Below are positions 32,094 to 41,322 of a DNA stretch of 49,632 nucleotides, piece after piece. Each line of letters starts with the position of its first letter. The first letter of the stretch is position 1. A program made the position numbers and the translations under genes. The notes beneath the pieces were generated by a model. It was not told the origin of the DNA. It saw nothing but the letters and a program-made list of their open reading frames with translations, and made no database searches. Source of the stretch: Singulisphaera sp. (GTDB taxonomy: Bacteria; Planctomycetota; Planctomycetia; Isosphaerales; Isosphaeraceae); contig DAIDJG010000447.1 in assembly GCA_027451445.1 (NCBI GenBank), positions 1-49,632 of the forward strand, written 5' to 3'.

Positions 32094-34529
32094 TTAATCG
32101 GTGATCTCCAACTCGAGAAAACGACCGATACGATGAATCGGCTCATCCTCAACGGTGCCGACGGCCTCCAGCCTCAGGAACGGCTGCCGGCCGAGAGGTG
32201 CATCGTCCGAGGCAATAACCTGGATCGACCCCGCATCGGTCTGACCGACGAACGTGACGCCACGGCCGCGCAACCCGAGCACCTCCTCAGGAGCGTGCAG
32301 CTCAGTGTGGATCTTGCCAATGAATCCATTGCGCCGGAGGGCTCGGTAGTGGATCTGCGCGACCTGTCCGCGCTTGATCTTCTTCGGATTCTTGGGGTCG
32401 AGCCATAAATGAAACGCGCCGGGGCTAACCTCGATCGTGATCGGATTCGAACAGGTGCTCACGAGCAGATCCTTTGGCTTCGCGCTCGGCGACGCTCCTG
32501 GGATACTCAACACGGTGTCCGCCTGGATAGTGAAGGTGTAGGGGCCGGGGAGCAGGTCATCGGGCACTTGAACGCTGAACCAGCCGTTAGGCTGCGAAGC
32601 GGGAACCGTCTCGACCTGGTCGCTCCGGTCGGCGGGCATGCCGAGCGCGCTGAGCGTCACGGGGTTCGTCCGAGAGCCGCGCGGCATCTCGAACGTCAAC
32701 GCAACGTCGATCACCGACCCCTGGGAGACGATCGTCCGGCTCGGCGTCGCGGTGACGGTCCAGGGAGATTCAGGGCCGGTCGCCAGGGGAACCTCCTGGG
32801 TCAAGCGCGCGGACGGAATCGGCGGCGCGCTGGAAATGACCGTTGCCCCCTGGACCTTGCGAACGAGCTCCAATCCGCCCACGTCCGCGCGGGCCATAAG
32901 GTTCAGCGCACCCGCGAAGGCGCCGGCGTCGCGGTTCGCAGAGACGACCAGAGGCACCCGGTCGACGCCTGGGCCGAACCAGACATCCGGGCATTCGACA
33001 CCAGCCGGCAGGTCCGTTGCCGAGACGCGGATCGGCTGCGACATCCCTCGGCGCCTGAGTGCAACCAGTTCCAGCAGCGCCCGCCCTCCCCGAGGGACGT
33101 TGAAACCTGACGGGTCTTTCCCACGGGCCGGCACGGCGAGCACCTGAAAATCGGCCTCTTCGCGACGCACGCTCAGGCGGTAGACCCGACGAGGGTCGCG
33201 CCCAAGCCCCCCAATGACGTTGCGCACCAGGATCAGGTAATCGCCATCCGCCGGCGCGACCCAGCGGCCAGCGGGGTCGGAGTGTGTCGTCGTGATGTTC
33301 CCGACCCCGCGTTCGTCCCAACAATCGGTCAGGTGCAGGAGCTCGCGTTCCCCTTGGCCGTCGAACACCGAGAGGGCCAGGTCGACCGGCGCTCCGATCC
33401 GTTCGCCGAACAGTTCGAGCCAGATCACGTCACCTCGATGGGCACGAATCGAGAACCAATCCCTCTCGCTCCCCTCGGCAAGCTGGCCGCTCACTTCGCA
33501 GGGCCAGGGAATCGACTGGGCCGCCTTGGGCTGGTGATTTTGCCCTTCATCACAGACGACGGGCACGTCCGTTAGCCCCACAAGTACGGGGCCAATAGCA
33601 CCGGGATAGTCAACCGGAAACGCCTCCGCGCCGACCCGGGCCGGCCGCAGAAACGTACGCAAAGCACCGGAGTCGTCCTGGTCCGGCGCACGGAGATCCC
33701 ACTCCACGCGATCGAGCGCGTTCGAAGCCGACGCGCTCGCGTCGACCAGGTTGCGGCCGAAGAGGGTCACCCGCATCGTCTCGCCTCGCTTGACCACAGT
33801 CGGCAAAGCGAACTCGATGCGAGGCCCTGTATCGAGATCAATCCGGTAGACGTGCTCGGGGCCGCCTGAATAGGTCAGGTCAAACACCCGGAGGACCAAG
33901 TCCCCATCGGCAGCGACTCGGTAGTCGATCAACGGGTCGACCCCCGAGTAACCTCGGTTCGTCGCCACGCGACGTCCATGATCGTCCAGAAGCTCGAGGA
34001 CCGGATGAAGCCTCGAGTCGAGACGCTCAGCCCACGTTTCAATCACGACGCGCTGACCACTCGACGCGTGGAACTGGTACGTATCCACAACTCCCGGCGC
34101 TTCGATGATCCCACAGACCGTCGTGTCGAGCCGTGCCGGATGTGCCTTCTCCGGCAGCCCCTTCGTTTCGGGTTCCACAATCGTCTCCCGAGGGCTCACG
34201 AAGAAGCTCCTCGGCGAGCTGATCCCGTTCATCCCGATTGCGCTGAGGTCATACAGGCCTGGCGGAACGTCCTTGGGGATTCGGATCGTGAACCGCTGAT
34301 TCCCCGTCGAGACGGCCGTGATTCGCGGATCGGCAAAGCGCAGCGACGACAGACCTTCGAGACCCGACCCCACAACCCGAATCTCCGCCTCAGTGCCCGC
34401 CTGCCCCCCCGGCGGAAAGACCAGGGTGAGCCGCGGACTGGGTAGATCCGCCCTCGACGCCTGGCACAGGGCCATGAGCCCGCAGGCAAAGGCGAGCAAA
34501 GGCATTCGTTTTCGGCCTCGATGCGACAT
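32094..34529 (-). CDS. Exported PPC-domain protein, cassette B
   Basis: An 811-aa protein, first gene of cassette B. ATG 34529 is chosen; a GTG five codons earlier and an ATG eight codons later are alternatives. The signal peptide is MPLLAFACGLMALCQASRA. Next come an IPT/TIG-like domain (FPPGGQAGTEAEIRVVGSGL), a PPC domain around residues 125-220 (VVDTYQFHASSGQRVVIETW, ELLDDHGRRVATNRGY) and a second near 350-460 (ERDWFSIRAHRGDVIWLELF), followed by beta-rich C-terminal domains. The architecture parallels the protein at 15734. Its stop is 45 bp from the next start, so the two are probably co-transcribed. It diverges from the PQQ-dehydrogenase gene at 34673. Confidence 0.85.
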   Translation of the reverse strand: MSHRGRKRMPLLAFACGLMALCQASRADLPSPRLTLVFPPGGQAGTEAEIRVVGSGLEGLSSLRFADPRITAVSTGNQRFTIRIPKDVPPGLYDLSAIGMNGISSPRSFFVSPRETIVEPETKGLPEKAHPARLDTTVCGIIEAPGVVDTYQFHASSGQRVVIETWAERLDSRLHPVLELLDDHGRRVATNRGYSGVDPLIDYRVAADGDLVLRVFDLTYSGGPEHVYRIDLDTGPRIEFALPTVVKRGETMRVTLFGRNLVDASASASNALDRVEWDLRAPDQDDSGALRTFLRPARVGAEAFPVDYPGAIGPVLVGLTDVPVVCDEGQNHQPKAAQSIPWPCEVSGQLAEGSERDWFSIRAHRGDVIWLELFGERIGAPVDLALSVFDGQGERELLHLTDCWDERGVGNITTTHSDPAGRWVAPADGDYLILVRNVIGGLGRDPRRVYRLSVRREEADFQVLAVPARGKDPSGFNVPRGGRALLELVALRRRGMSQPIRVSATDLPAGVECPDVWFGPGVDRVPLVVSANRDAGAFAGALNLMARADVGGLELVRKVQGATVISSAPPIPSARLTQEVPLATGPESPWTVTATPSRTIVSQGSVIDVALTFEMPRGSRTNPVTLSALGMPADRSDQVETVPASQPNGWFSVQVPDDLLPGPYTFTIQADTVLSIPGASPSAKPKDLLVSTCSNPITIEVSPGAFHLWLDPKNPKKIKRGQVAQIHYRALRRNGFIGKIHTELHAPEEVLGLRGRGVTFVGQTDAGSIQVIASDDAPLGRQPFLRLEAVGTVEDEPIHRIGRFLELEITD

Positions 34530-34586
34530 AGCGCGTCGTCCCACCCCAAAGACCAGCCGCGACCCGCCACCATCTTAATCAAACTA

Positions 34587-34615
34587 TTGTTGAATACCCA
34601 GCCCGATCGTACAAT
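34587..34615 (+). promoter_or_regulatory. Candidate sigma-70-type promoter
   Basis: TTGTTG (34587-34592), a 17-bp spacer and TACAAT (34610-34615), with expected start of transcription near 34622 and the ATG at 34673. It is one of the better matches in this GC-rich window and lies in the 143-bp gap between divergent genes. Not experimentally supported. Confidence 0.45.
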
Positions 34616-34672
34616 ACCCCAACTTGGACCACCTCGCTGCGCACGCATGTCACCCGAAGAGAAGGCACTCGC

Positions 34673-37321
34673 ATGTCATTCACGCAGAGCTCTCTCGTTG
34701 CGCAATCTGCCTTGGGCGTGGCGTTTCTGCTGAGCAGCCTTCCCGCCGCCGCGGACGAAGCGCCTTTCGGTCTCGAGAAGCGGATTCCCTGGGACCCAAC
34801 GCATCTCGCCGGCTCGCCGGAGCCGCCGTTGCCGTACACGGTGGAGAAGACGTTCACGAAGCTGACGTGGAAGCTGCCGATCTACGTGGCCGACGAGCCG
34901 GGAACGGACAACCTCTGGGTTGTGGAGACCGAGAATCAGACCGGCAACGGCTCGCGGATCGTCCGCATCAAGGACGACCCGACCGCGTCGGAGTCTGAAG
35001 TCCTGCTCGATGCTCCCAATCGATTGATCTACTCGGTCTGCTTTCACCCCGACTACGCGGCCAACGGGGTCGTCTTCGTCTTCAGCAACATTCCCAAGAA
35101 CAAGCCTGACCGCAAGGATCGGATTTCGCGTTACACCGTGGGACGGGAGGCGCCTCGCCGGCTTGATCCGGACGCTGAAGAGGTCGTCCTCGAGTGGAAA
35201 TCGGCGGGCCACGATGGCGGTGATATGACATTCGGGCGCGACGGCATGTTCTACCTGACCACGGGCGACGGCACGAGCGACTCCGATGGCTGGGACTCGG
35301 GACAGTCGCTCGACGACCTGCTCGGCAGCGTCCTGCGGATCGACGTCAACCATCGCGACGGCAGAAAGCTCTACAGCGTGCCCCCCGATAATCCGTTCGT
35401 CAACACGCCCGGCGCCTGCCCCGAAATCTGGGCCTACGGCCTCCGCAACCCCTGGCGCATGTGCTCGGATCCCCAAACCGGCAACATCTGGGTGGGCAAC
35501 AATGGCCAGGACCTCTGGGAAACCGCCCACCTCGTCCATCGCGGCGAGAACTACGGCTGGAGCGTCTTCGAAGGCAATCATCCCTTCTACCTCGAACGGA
35601 AACGCGGTCCCACACCGCACGTTCCCCCCACGATCGAGCACTCGCACGCCGAATTTCGCTCGCTGACCGGCGGCGTCGTCTACCACGGCAACGTCTTCCC
35701 TGAGCTCGAAGGTCTCTACATCTACGGCGACTACTCCAGCGGCCGCATCTGGGGCATGAAGCATGATGGCAAGCAAGTCCTCTGGCATCGCGAGCTCGCC
35801 GACACAGCGCTCCAGATCACCGCGTTTCGCGTTGACCAGCGCGGTGAATTGCTGATCGTCGACGGCGGCAGCGGCCTCTACCGTCTCGTCCGCACGCCCG
35901 AAGGACCGCCGACACCCCCGTTCCCCACGCTCCTGAGCCAAACCGGTCTGTTCGCCTCGACGAAGGAACACCAGGTCGATCCCGCGCTCATTCCCTACTC
36001 CCCGATCGCCGAAGGTTGGGCCGACGGAGCACATACGAAGCGCTTCATGGCGGTTCCCGGCGACGCGAAGGTCGTCTTCGAATCCGGCAAGAGCTTCGGG
36101 TTCCCTGACAACTCTGCACTCATGCAGACGCTCTCGCTGGACACGAACCGCATCGAAACTCGCGTGCTGCTGCGGCACCAGGGAGAATGGGCCGGTTACT
36201 CCTATCGCTGGAACGCGGACCAGTCCGACGCGGTCCTCGTGGGGAAAGACGGCGCGGACGCTTCGGCACCGCAAAAGTGGCGGTTTCCGAGCCGCGCGGA
36301 GTGCATGGCCTGTCACAGCCGGGCGGCCAACTTTGTGCTCGGCGTGACAGGGGCTCAGTTGAATCGGGACCACGACTACGGCCTCGTACGCGACAATCAG
36401 CTCCGTACGCTCGAGCACATCGGGCTCTTCGCAAAGCCTCTGCCCAAGTCGCCGATCAACCTCGATCGGCTCACCAACCCTGCGGACACGACAAAAGATC
36501 TTGAAGTGCGGGCTCGAACTTACCTCCAGGTCAACTGCTCGGTGTGCCACGTGGAAGCCGGCGGGGGTAACGCCCAGATGCTTTTGGCGCTGACCACACC
36601 GCGCGACAAGATGAACCTCCTCAGTGCACGACCGCAACACGACACGTTCGGCATCAATAACGCCATGCTCGTGGCTCCGGGCGATCCCGACCGGTCGGTC
36701 CTGCTCTATCGGGTCTCGCGGCGCGGCCGGGGCCAGATGCCCCCGCTGGTGTCGAACCGGGTGGACGAGGGCGCGGTGAGCCTGATTCGCGAGTGGATCG
36801 CACAGCTCAAGCCGGATCAGACCTTCGTCAAGGCGTGGCAGATGGACGACCTGCTGCCGGAGCTCGACGGCCTCAAAACCGGTCGCTCGCTCGAATCGGG
36901 CCGCAAGGCGTTTCGCGACACGGGCTGCGTCCAGTGCCACCGCTTCGAGGGTGCAGGGGGCAGCGTAGGCCCCGACCTCTCGGGCGTCACGCGCCGCCTC
37001 AAGCCGCACGAGATCGTGGAATCGGTCCTGCTGCCGTCGAAGGTCATTGCCGAGCCGTACGTCACCGTTCAGATCGAAACCCATGACGGGCGGCTCGTCG
37101 CGGGCCGGGTCGAGCGCGAGGACGACCGAGTCGTGGTGTTGAGGCCCGCGTCGTCAGGCGAGGTGATCGCCGTCTCGAAAGCCGACATCGCCGAACGCCG
37201 GCGCTCCGGAGAATCGAACATGCCGGTCGGGATCGTCAACGTGCTCCGCAAAGAGCAGGTGCTCGACCTGCTCGCCTACCTCCTCAGCGACCCCGAGCCG
37301 AAAAAGCCGGGCGAGCGTTGA
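34673..37321 (+). CDS. PQQ-dependent sugar dehydrogenase-like protein with three heme c sites
   Basis: An 882-aa exported protein with AGAAGG before ATG 34673 and signal peptide SALGVAFLLSSLPAAADE. Residues about 45-410 match the soluble glucose/sorbosone dehydrogenase beta-propeller family: LIYSVCFHPDYAANGVVFVF, GHDGGDMTFGRDGMFYLTTGD, EIWAYGLRNPWRMCSDPQTG, HRGENYGWSVFEG and GLYIYGDYSSGRIWG. A middle region (about 415-700) carries CMACH (residue 544) and CSVCH (622). A C-terminal cytochrome domain has CVQCHRFEGAGGSVGPDLSG (CXXCH at 752) and a LLPSKVIAEPY segment. Oxidation of a sugar or alcohol with electrons passed to three hemes within one chain is the likely role. It is divergent from cassette B. 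Confidence 0.9.
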   Translation: MSFTQSSLVAQSALGVAFLLSSLPAAADEAPFGLEKRIPWDPTHLAGSPEPPLPYTVEKTFTKLTWKLPIYVADEPGTDNLWVVETENQTGNGSRIVRIKDDPTASESEVLLDAPNRLIYSVCFHPDYAANGVVFVFSNIPKNKPDRKDRISRYTVGREAPRRLDPDAEEVVLEWKSAGHDGGDMTFGRDGMFYLTTGDGTSDSDGWDSGQSLDDLLGSVLRIDVNHRDGRKLYSVPPDNPFVNTPGACPEIWAYGLRNPWRMCSDPQTGNIWVGNNGQDLWETAHLVHRGENYGWSVFEGNHPFYLERKRGPTPHVPPTIEHSHAEFRSLTGGVVYHGNVFPELEGLYIYGDYSSGRIWGMKHDGKQVLWHRELADTALQITAFRVDQRGELLIVDGGSGLYRLVRTPEGPPTPPFPTLLSQTGLFASTKEHQVDPALIPYSPIAEGWADGAHTKRFMAVPGDAKVVFESGKSFGFPDNSALMQTLSLDTNRIETRVLLRHQGEWAGYSYRWNADQSDAVLVGKDGADASAPQKWRFPSRAECMACHSRAANFVLGVTGAQLNRDHDYGLVRDNQLRTLEHIGLFAKPLPKSPINLDRLTNPADTTKDLEVRARTYLQVNCSVCHVEAGGGNAQMLLALTTPRDKMNLLSARPQHDTFGINNAMLVAPGDPDRSVLLYRVSRRGRGQMPPLVSNRVDEGAVSLIREWIAQLKPDQTFVKAWQMDDLLPELDGLKTGRSLESGRKAFRDTGCVQCHRFEGAGGSVGPDLSGVTRRLKPHEIVESVLLPSKVIAEPYVTVQIETHDGRLVAGRVEREDDRVVVLRPASSGEVIAVSKADIAERRRSGESNMPVGIVNVLRKEQVLDLLAYLLSDPEPKKPGER

Positions 37322-37666
37322 GCGCCGGCGATCTGCACGCAATCTCACATCAACTGTGCATAATAGCACGGCTACGAATACCGATATTTTGGCCCACGAC
37401 TTGCGATCTAGTCATTCCGGCCGGGTGCTTCGGAACGCGAGCCGGCATGCCATGAGCGGTTCAGCCGGCAAATCGGTTTCCCGGTAGTGTGGGTCGGCGC
37501 CGCCTGTTCGGGCGGCGAGGCCTACCGGTTCCACTCGTGGCTGGGGGGCCTCGCGCCGCTTCGCGGCGTTCCGACCCACCCTACAGAAACGTGGCGCATG
37601 AGCCACCAACTTTGTGCCGTCGCGGGGGAGCCGCGCCGGCATGCGGACAGCGTACGGAGGCAAGAC
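37322..37666. other. Intergenic region with a palindromic repeat
   Basis: A 345-bp gap. Between 37486 and 37584 is an imperfect inverted repeat beginning TAGTGTGGGTCGGCGCCGC and ending GCGGCGTTCCGACCCACCC, related to the shorter one at 2435. The rest shows no gene. ACGGAGG at 37654-37660 is the ribosome-binding site of the next gene. Confidence 0.6.
37486..37584. repeat. GTGGGTCGG...CCGACCCAC palindromic repeat
   Basis: Ends pair as GTGGGTCGG-(2)-CGCCGC with GCGGCG-(2)-CCGACCCAC. The middle carries GGCCTCGCGCCGCTTCGCGG. Same family as 2435-2480. Confidence 0.55.
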
Positions 37667-39076
37667 ATGAAACGCACCAAACGATCCCAGCCAATCCTCG
37701 AGCGGTTGGAGGATATGACCTTGCTCTCGACGGTCGCACCACTCGTTTCTCCGGGAGGTGCGGTGGTGACGAGCGAGTCGTTTCACAGGCGCGGAGCGAG
37801 CACGCACCTGAGCCAGACCGTGGAGGCCGGGTCGATCGTGGACAGCGAGCGCTTTACGATGAACATCGTTCGGGGGGGCGGCCGGCTGGCCCCGAAAGTG
37901 CCCGGATACAATGGCGTCGACGCCGAGAACCAGTTCATCCGCGCGCTCGACAGCGCTTTGGGCGCAACGCCCCCCGCCGGTGTGCTGGGGACACCCAATG
38001 CGACGGTTCTCCACCAGACGATGACGCCCACGGCGAACGGCATGGTTTTCAGCATGGAGCTCGACTCCGGGACGCATCTCTACTTCGAGTCGTACCGGCT
38101 CTCCAGCCAGTCGTCGGGAAACACTTCGGGAGCCACGCCCGCCGTGGCGTTTTCGCAGCCGGACGCAGTCGACGACTTCGTTTCCGAACTCATCGCCCAG
38201 CGCGATCGGCCTCTCGCCCAGCGCGCCGTCGCACACGCCGTCACGCCACACCGCACGGGGGCGAATTCGTCGAGAATTGGCGCCGCGTTCCGCCACGCCA
38301 TCAGGCATGCCCGCACGACGACTGCCAGAACTGTGATCGGCGCGACGCCCAAGATCGGCGTCAACCATCCGATGATAAAAACAAAAGCGATCGCCCGCAC
38401 CTCGATCCGCAATTCGGCACTGAGCACATTCCCGTTGACCGGCACGGCGACGGGCCTGGGTATGGGGGGCGCCGTTGCCAACGGGAACGGGGCGTCTGCG
38501 GCAAATGGCGCGACGGGGACCTTCAGCACATCGACAACCGGCAACACCGCAGGAAGGCTCAACGGAACCGTGTTGGGTGGTGCGTCGATGCCGAATAGCA
38601 GCGGCAGCACGGTGCTAGGCGTGGTCGGCTCCGGCACGACCACCGGAATGGGAACTTATGTGGGTAGCATCCCCAACGGCACAACGGGCGGTATCGGCAG
38701 CCTGCCGGCCTCGGGTATCGCCACGGGAACGAATCTGGGCATCATTCCCAACGGCACGACCGGCGGGATCGGTAGCATTCCAGCCTCGAACGCGAACAAC
38801 AACTTCGCGATCAACGAACCCGGTTCCCTGGTACAGAACGGGTCGTCGATCCTGACTACCAACACCAACGGAGACCTCGGCGGAAACGTACTGGGCAGTG
38901 ACTCGACGCTGAACACGACCGGTGGCACGGCGACAGGTGCACTCAGTGATGGAACGCCGACCAATGGGACAGGAACCTATTTTGGTAGCGTCCTCAACGG
39001 GACGACCGGCGGTATCGGAAGCCTGCCGGCCTCGAGCACGAACAACAATGTGGCGATCAACGAGCCAGGCACCTAG
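37667..39076 (+). CDS. Low-complexity surface protein with LEDM-LLS signature and C-terminal repeats
   Basis: A 469-aa protein; ATG 37667 is set by a good ribosome-binding site (ACGGAGG) and opens with MKRTKRSQPILERLEDMTLL, the planctomycete surface-protein signature also seen at 3049. Residues 20-260 are a mixed region without known domain. From about residue 255 the sequence becomes Gly/Thr/Asn/Ser rich with recurring NGTTGGIG(S)(L/I)PAS units at about residues 335, 363 and 443, two of them followed by NN(F/V)AINEPG. Such repeats are typical of extracellular stalk or adhesin regions and may expand or contract by recombination. No enzyme motif is visible. Confidence 0.75.
   Translation: MKRTKRSQPILERLEDMTLLSTVAPLVSPGGAVVTSESFHRRGASTHLSQTVEAGSIVDSERFTMNIVRGGGRLAPKVPGYNGVDAENQFIRALDSALGATPPAGVLGTPNATVLHQTMTPTANGMVFSMELDSGTHLYFESYRLSSQSSGNTSGATPAVAFSQPDAVDDFVSELIAQRDRPLAQRAVAHAVTPHRTGANSSRIGAAFRHAIRHARTTTARTVIGATPKIGVNHPMIKTKAIARTSIRNSALSTFPLTGTATGLGMGGAVANGNGASAANGATGTFSTSTTGNTAGRLNGTVLGGASMPNSSGSTVLGVVGSGTTTGMGTYVGSIPNGTTGGIGSLPASGIATGTNLGIIPNGTTGGIGSIPASNANNNFAINEPGSLVQNGSSILTTNTNGDLGGNVLGSDSTLNTTGGTATGALSDGTPTNGTGTYFGSVLNGTTGGIGSLPASSTNNNVAINEPGT
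38650..39076 (+). repeat. Coding minisatellite-like repeats
   Basis: Three near-identical copies of a segment encoding NGTTGGIGSLPAS lie at about 38671-38712, 38752-38796 and 38995-39039. The nucleotide sequences differ mostly at third positions, so the repeat is kept by selection on protein or is old. Confidence 0.6.
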
Positions 39077-39215
39077 GCGAGGCCCGTCCGATCCAGCGCT
39101 GATCCGTCGGCGCGACTTCGAGCCGTCAGATCAGCGCCCCATTCTGGCGAGAACCATGTGCGCAGCGGGTCGGCAAAAGGCCCGCGCGTCAGGTGGTCTG
39201 TAACAACGTATTGAG

Positions 39216-40085
39216 TTATGTGTTCAAATCGTCGACTTTAATACGCATTCGCTCATCGATTTCGAACGGGAAACCAAACGCCGTGAATTCCTTTCCCCCT
39301 CCTTTGAGATGGCCGTCCTTCGCAAGCCTGAACAGGCGATAGTGCGTTGCGGCCTTCCAGAGCATCGCCTGTAACTCTCGATCGTCGACGAGACCGATCT
39401 TCGCCGCGATCAACTTGTCGGATTCATCCCCAACCTTGGCGATTTCCTCGAGAAGCTGTTTGTCGATCGCATCGGGGACCCAGTCGCCGAGCAGGGCCGG
39501 CACCGTGGCGAAAAAACCTCCGACGGGACGGTAACGCGCATCGTCGGGCGCTTTGTGACGCGCGTTGAGCAGCTCATAGAGTTTCTGACTGACGCCTCGG
39601 AGCTGCGTGAAGGGACCGTAAAACTCGTCGAGCTTGGCGCGGATTGACTCGCGCTGCTCTTCGCGCGATTTCTCGCGGAGTGTTCGTTCGTTGTACCTGT
39701 TCGTCATCTCCAAAGTGCGCGCGTTCTGGCGCGCGTTCAGGATCAGTGCCGCAATCGACCCACACAGGCCGATCACCGAGACGACGATCGGTACGTCCTC
39801 CTCGAACCAGCTTTTCGGCTTGGGGCTATCTAACTTGCGCTGGATTTCCTGAATCGCAACAGTCAGATTGTCGAGCTTCACCTGCGTCACCGGGTCCAGC
39901 CCGGCGAGGGCGACCGACGAACCGACGACCTGGGAACCCGTGCCCGCATGCGCATCGCCCGCACGTTCGCCCTGCGTTTGAGTCTTTACCTCGGGCTCGG
40001 ATGCCAGGGCAGCACCGAGCGCGTCCGTTGGATGTCCGACCCGCATGAGGGCACACAAAAGCAAGGCTTTACGACTATTGCTCAT
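39216..40085 (-). CDS. Membrane-anchored conserved hypothetical protein
   Basis: A 289-aa protein starting at ATG 40085. Residues 1-28 may be a weak signal sequence. One clear transmembrane segment lies at about residues 97-118 (VPIVVSVIGLCGSIAALIL). A charged coiled-coil helix follows (RYNERTLREKSREEQRESIR), then a helical cytoplasmic domain beginning LDEFYGPFTQLRGVSQKLYE. A short helix after an acidic membrane segment and the 'LDEFYGP' block recur in small bacterial membrane proteins of unknown role. No enzymatic motif. It is convergent with the surface-protein gene and has no operon partner. Confidence 0.7.
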   Translation of the reverse strand: MSNSRKALLLCALMRVGHPTDALGAALASEPEVKTQTQGERAGDAHAGTGSQVVGSSVALAGLDPVTQVKLDNLTVAIQEIQRKLDSPKPKSWFEEDVPIVVSVIGLCGSIAALILNARQNARTLEMTNRYNERTLREKSREEQRESIRAKLDEFYGPFTQLRGVSQKLYELLNARHKAPDDARYRPVGGFFATVPALLGDWVPDAIDKQLLEEIAKVGDESDKLIAAKIGLVDDRELQAMLWKAATHYRLFRLAKDGHLKGGGKEFTAFGFPFEIDERMRIKVDDLNT

Positions 40086-40372
40086 ATCGGCACTCGTTAC
40101 TCAGTGAATCGTGGCCAACCGGCCCGACGGCCCACATCGTACGAAGGCCGTCGGGGAGTCGCGAGCGAGCGTACACGGAGACGGTCTTGCCTTCTAGCTC
40201 CTCATCGGCCACCACGTGTCAGAGGAGATACCGAACCGGGCTGTCGCAGATCTCGCGTCGAGCCGTAACCAACGCGGAACCCATGCGGATTGGGACAAAA
40301 CAACAAGTCGGTCGACCTGAAGGTGGGGGAGAACACCGTTGATGTCACGATCCCGTGACCGGGTGCGGACCG

Positions 40373-41266
40373 TCACGCCGGGTCCTCGTCCGCATCTCGT
40401 CTCACGACATCGACCGACACCGTCACCGTGTGCTGGCCCCCGCCCAGGATCACCCCTTTGATCGGGCTAACGTCGTTGTAGTCGCGGCCCCAGGCGAGGG
40501 TGATGTGCTTGTCGGACGGGATCTGGTTGTTCGTGGGGTCGAAGTCGATCCAGCCGGCATCGGGCCCAAACACTGAAAGCCAGGCGTGCGAGGCATCCGC
40601 GCCGACAAGTCGGGGCTGGCCCGGAGGCGGGGCGGTCAGGAGATAACCGCTCACGTAACGAGCCGCCAGTCCTACCGAACGCAGGCAGCCGATCTGAAGG
40701 TGGGCGAAGTCCTGGCAGACCCCCCGGCGCAGTTCGAGAACGTCGCGCAGCGGTGTGGCCGTGGTCGTGGCGTTCGTGTCGTAACGAAAGTCGGCATGAA
40801 TGCGATGGGTCAGGTCGAGTACCGCCTCCAGCCAGGGCCGGCCGGGTGGAAACGACGGGTAGGCGTAAGCGAACAAGGCAGAGTCACACTTCACATACGG
40901 GGAATCGAACACGAACTGATACGCGTCGAGCGTTCGAGGTTCCCGGTTCGCCCGCAGCAAGGCACGCACCTCGTCCCAGGGCATGGTCGAAGCCGGGTCG
41001 GGGCGCGGCACGGGGTGGACCTTGACCACGTTGGTCGCGCGCACGGTTAACTTTTTGTGCGGCTCCTGGACCGTGAAGTAGTGGACCGGGTTCCCAAAGT
41101 AGTCGACCTGAACTGCCGAGACCGCGGGCGATACGCTGACAAACAGGTCGTGATCGTGATTCGTTTGCCACGGACAATCGCGCGCCGACAGATGAACCAG
41201 GTTGTGGCTCATCGAGACGACATCGTAATATTCGTATAAGGTTACATGACTTACGTGATAGAGCAT
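40373..41266 (-). CDS. Transglutaminase-like protein (TG1) of the amidoligase module
   Basis: A 297-aa protein. ATG 41266 is chosen because the family begins here (MLYHVSHVTLYEYYDVV); a TTG at 41326 overlapping the previous stop is an alternative. An N-terminal beta domain (bacterial transglutaminase-like N-terminal region) runs to about residue 90. The transglutaminase-like fold follows with the full triad: Cys184 in RRGVCQDFAHL, His227 in ASHAWLSVF and Asp243 in WIDFDPTNN. Cytoplasmic, with no signal. The family is usually encoded beside circularly permuted ATP-grasp and alpha-E proteins, as here, and is predicted to be a peptidase or amide-transfer enzyme acting on the ligase product. Confidence 0.9.
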   Translation of the reverse strand: MLYHVSHVTLYEYYDVVSMSHNLVHLSARDCPWQTNHDHDLFVSVSPAVSAVQVDYFGNPVHYFTVQEPHKKLTVRATNVVKVHPVPRPDPASTMPWDEVRALLRANREPRTLDAYQFVFDSPYVKCDSALFAYAYPSFPPGRPWLEAVLDLTHRIHADFRYDTNATTTATPLRDVLELRRGVCQDFAHLQIGCLRSVGLAARYVSGYLLTAPPPGQPRLVGADASHAWLSVFGPDAGWIDFDPTNNQIPSDKHITLAWGRDYNDVSPIKGVILGGGQHTVTVSVDVVRRDADEDPA

Positions 41267-41322
41267 CGAATCACCGGAAATCGTTTGGGGTCCGAAAGCC
41301 TCGAGCACACATCGAAGAGCGC

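Noticed and set aside
34676-37084. 802-codon open frame on the minus strand
   Set aside because: It lies opposite the well-supported PQQ-dehydrogenase gene and shows no recognisable motif.
37412-38368. 318-codon minus-strand frame
   Set aside because: It is antisense to the surface-protein gene, which has a good ribosome-binding site and the N-terminal signature.
39096-39137. GCGCTGATC/GATCAGCGC inverted repeat considered as a terminator
   Set aside because: Stem of 9 bp with a 24-nt loop and no T tract; too weak to call, though its place between convergent genes is suitable.
40194-40376. Small minus-strand frame between the membrane-anchored unknown and TG1
   Set aside because: 60 codons with no ribosome-binding site or recognisable feature; the 287-bp gap otherwise shows nothing.
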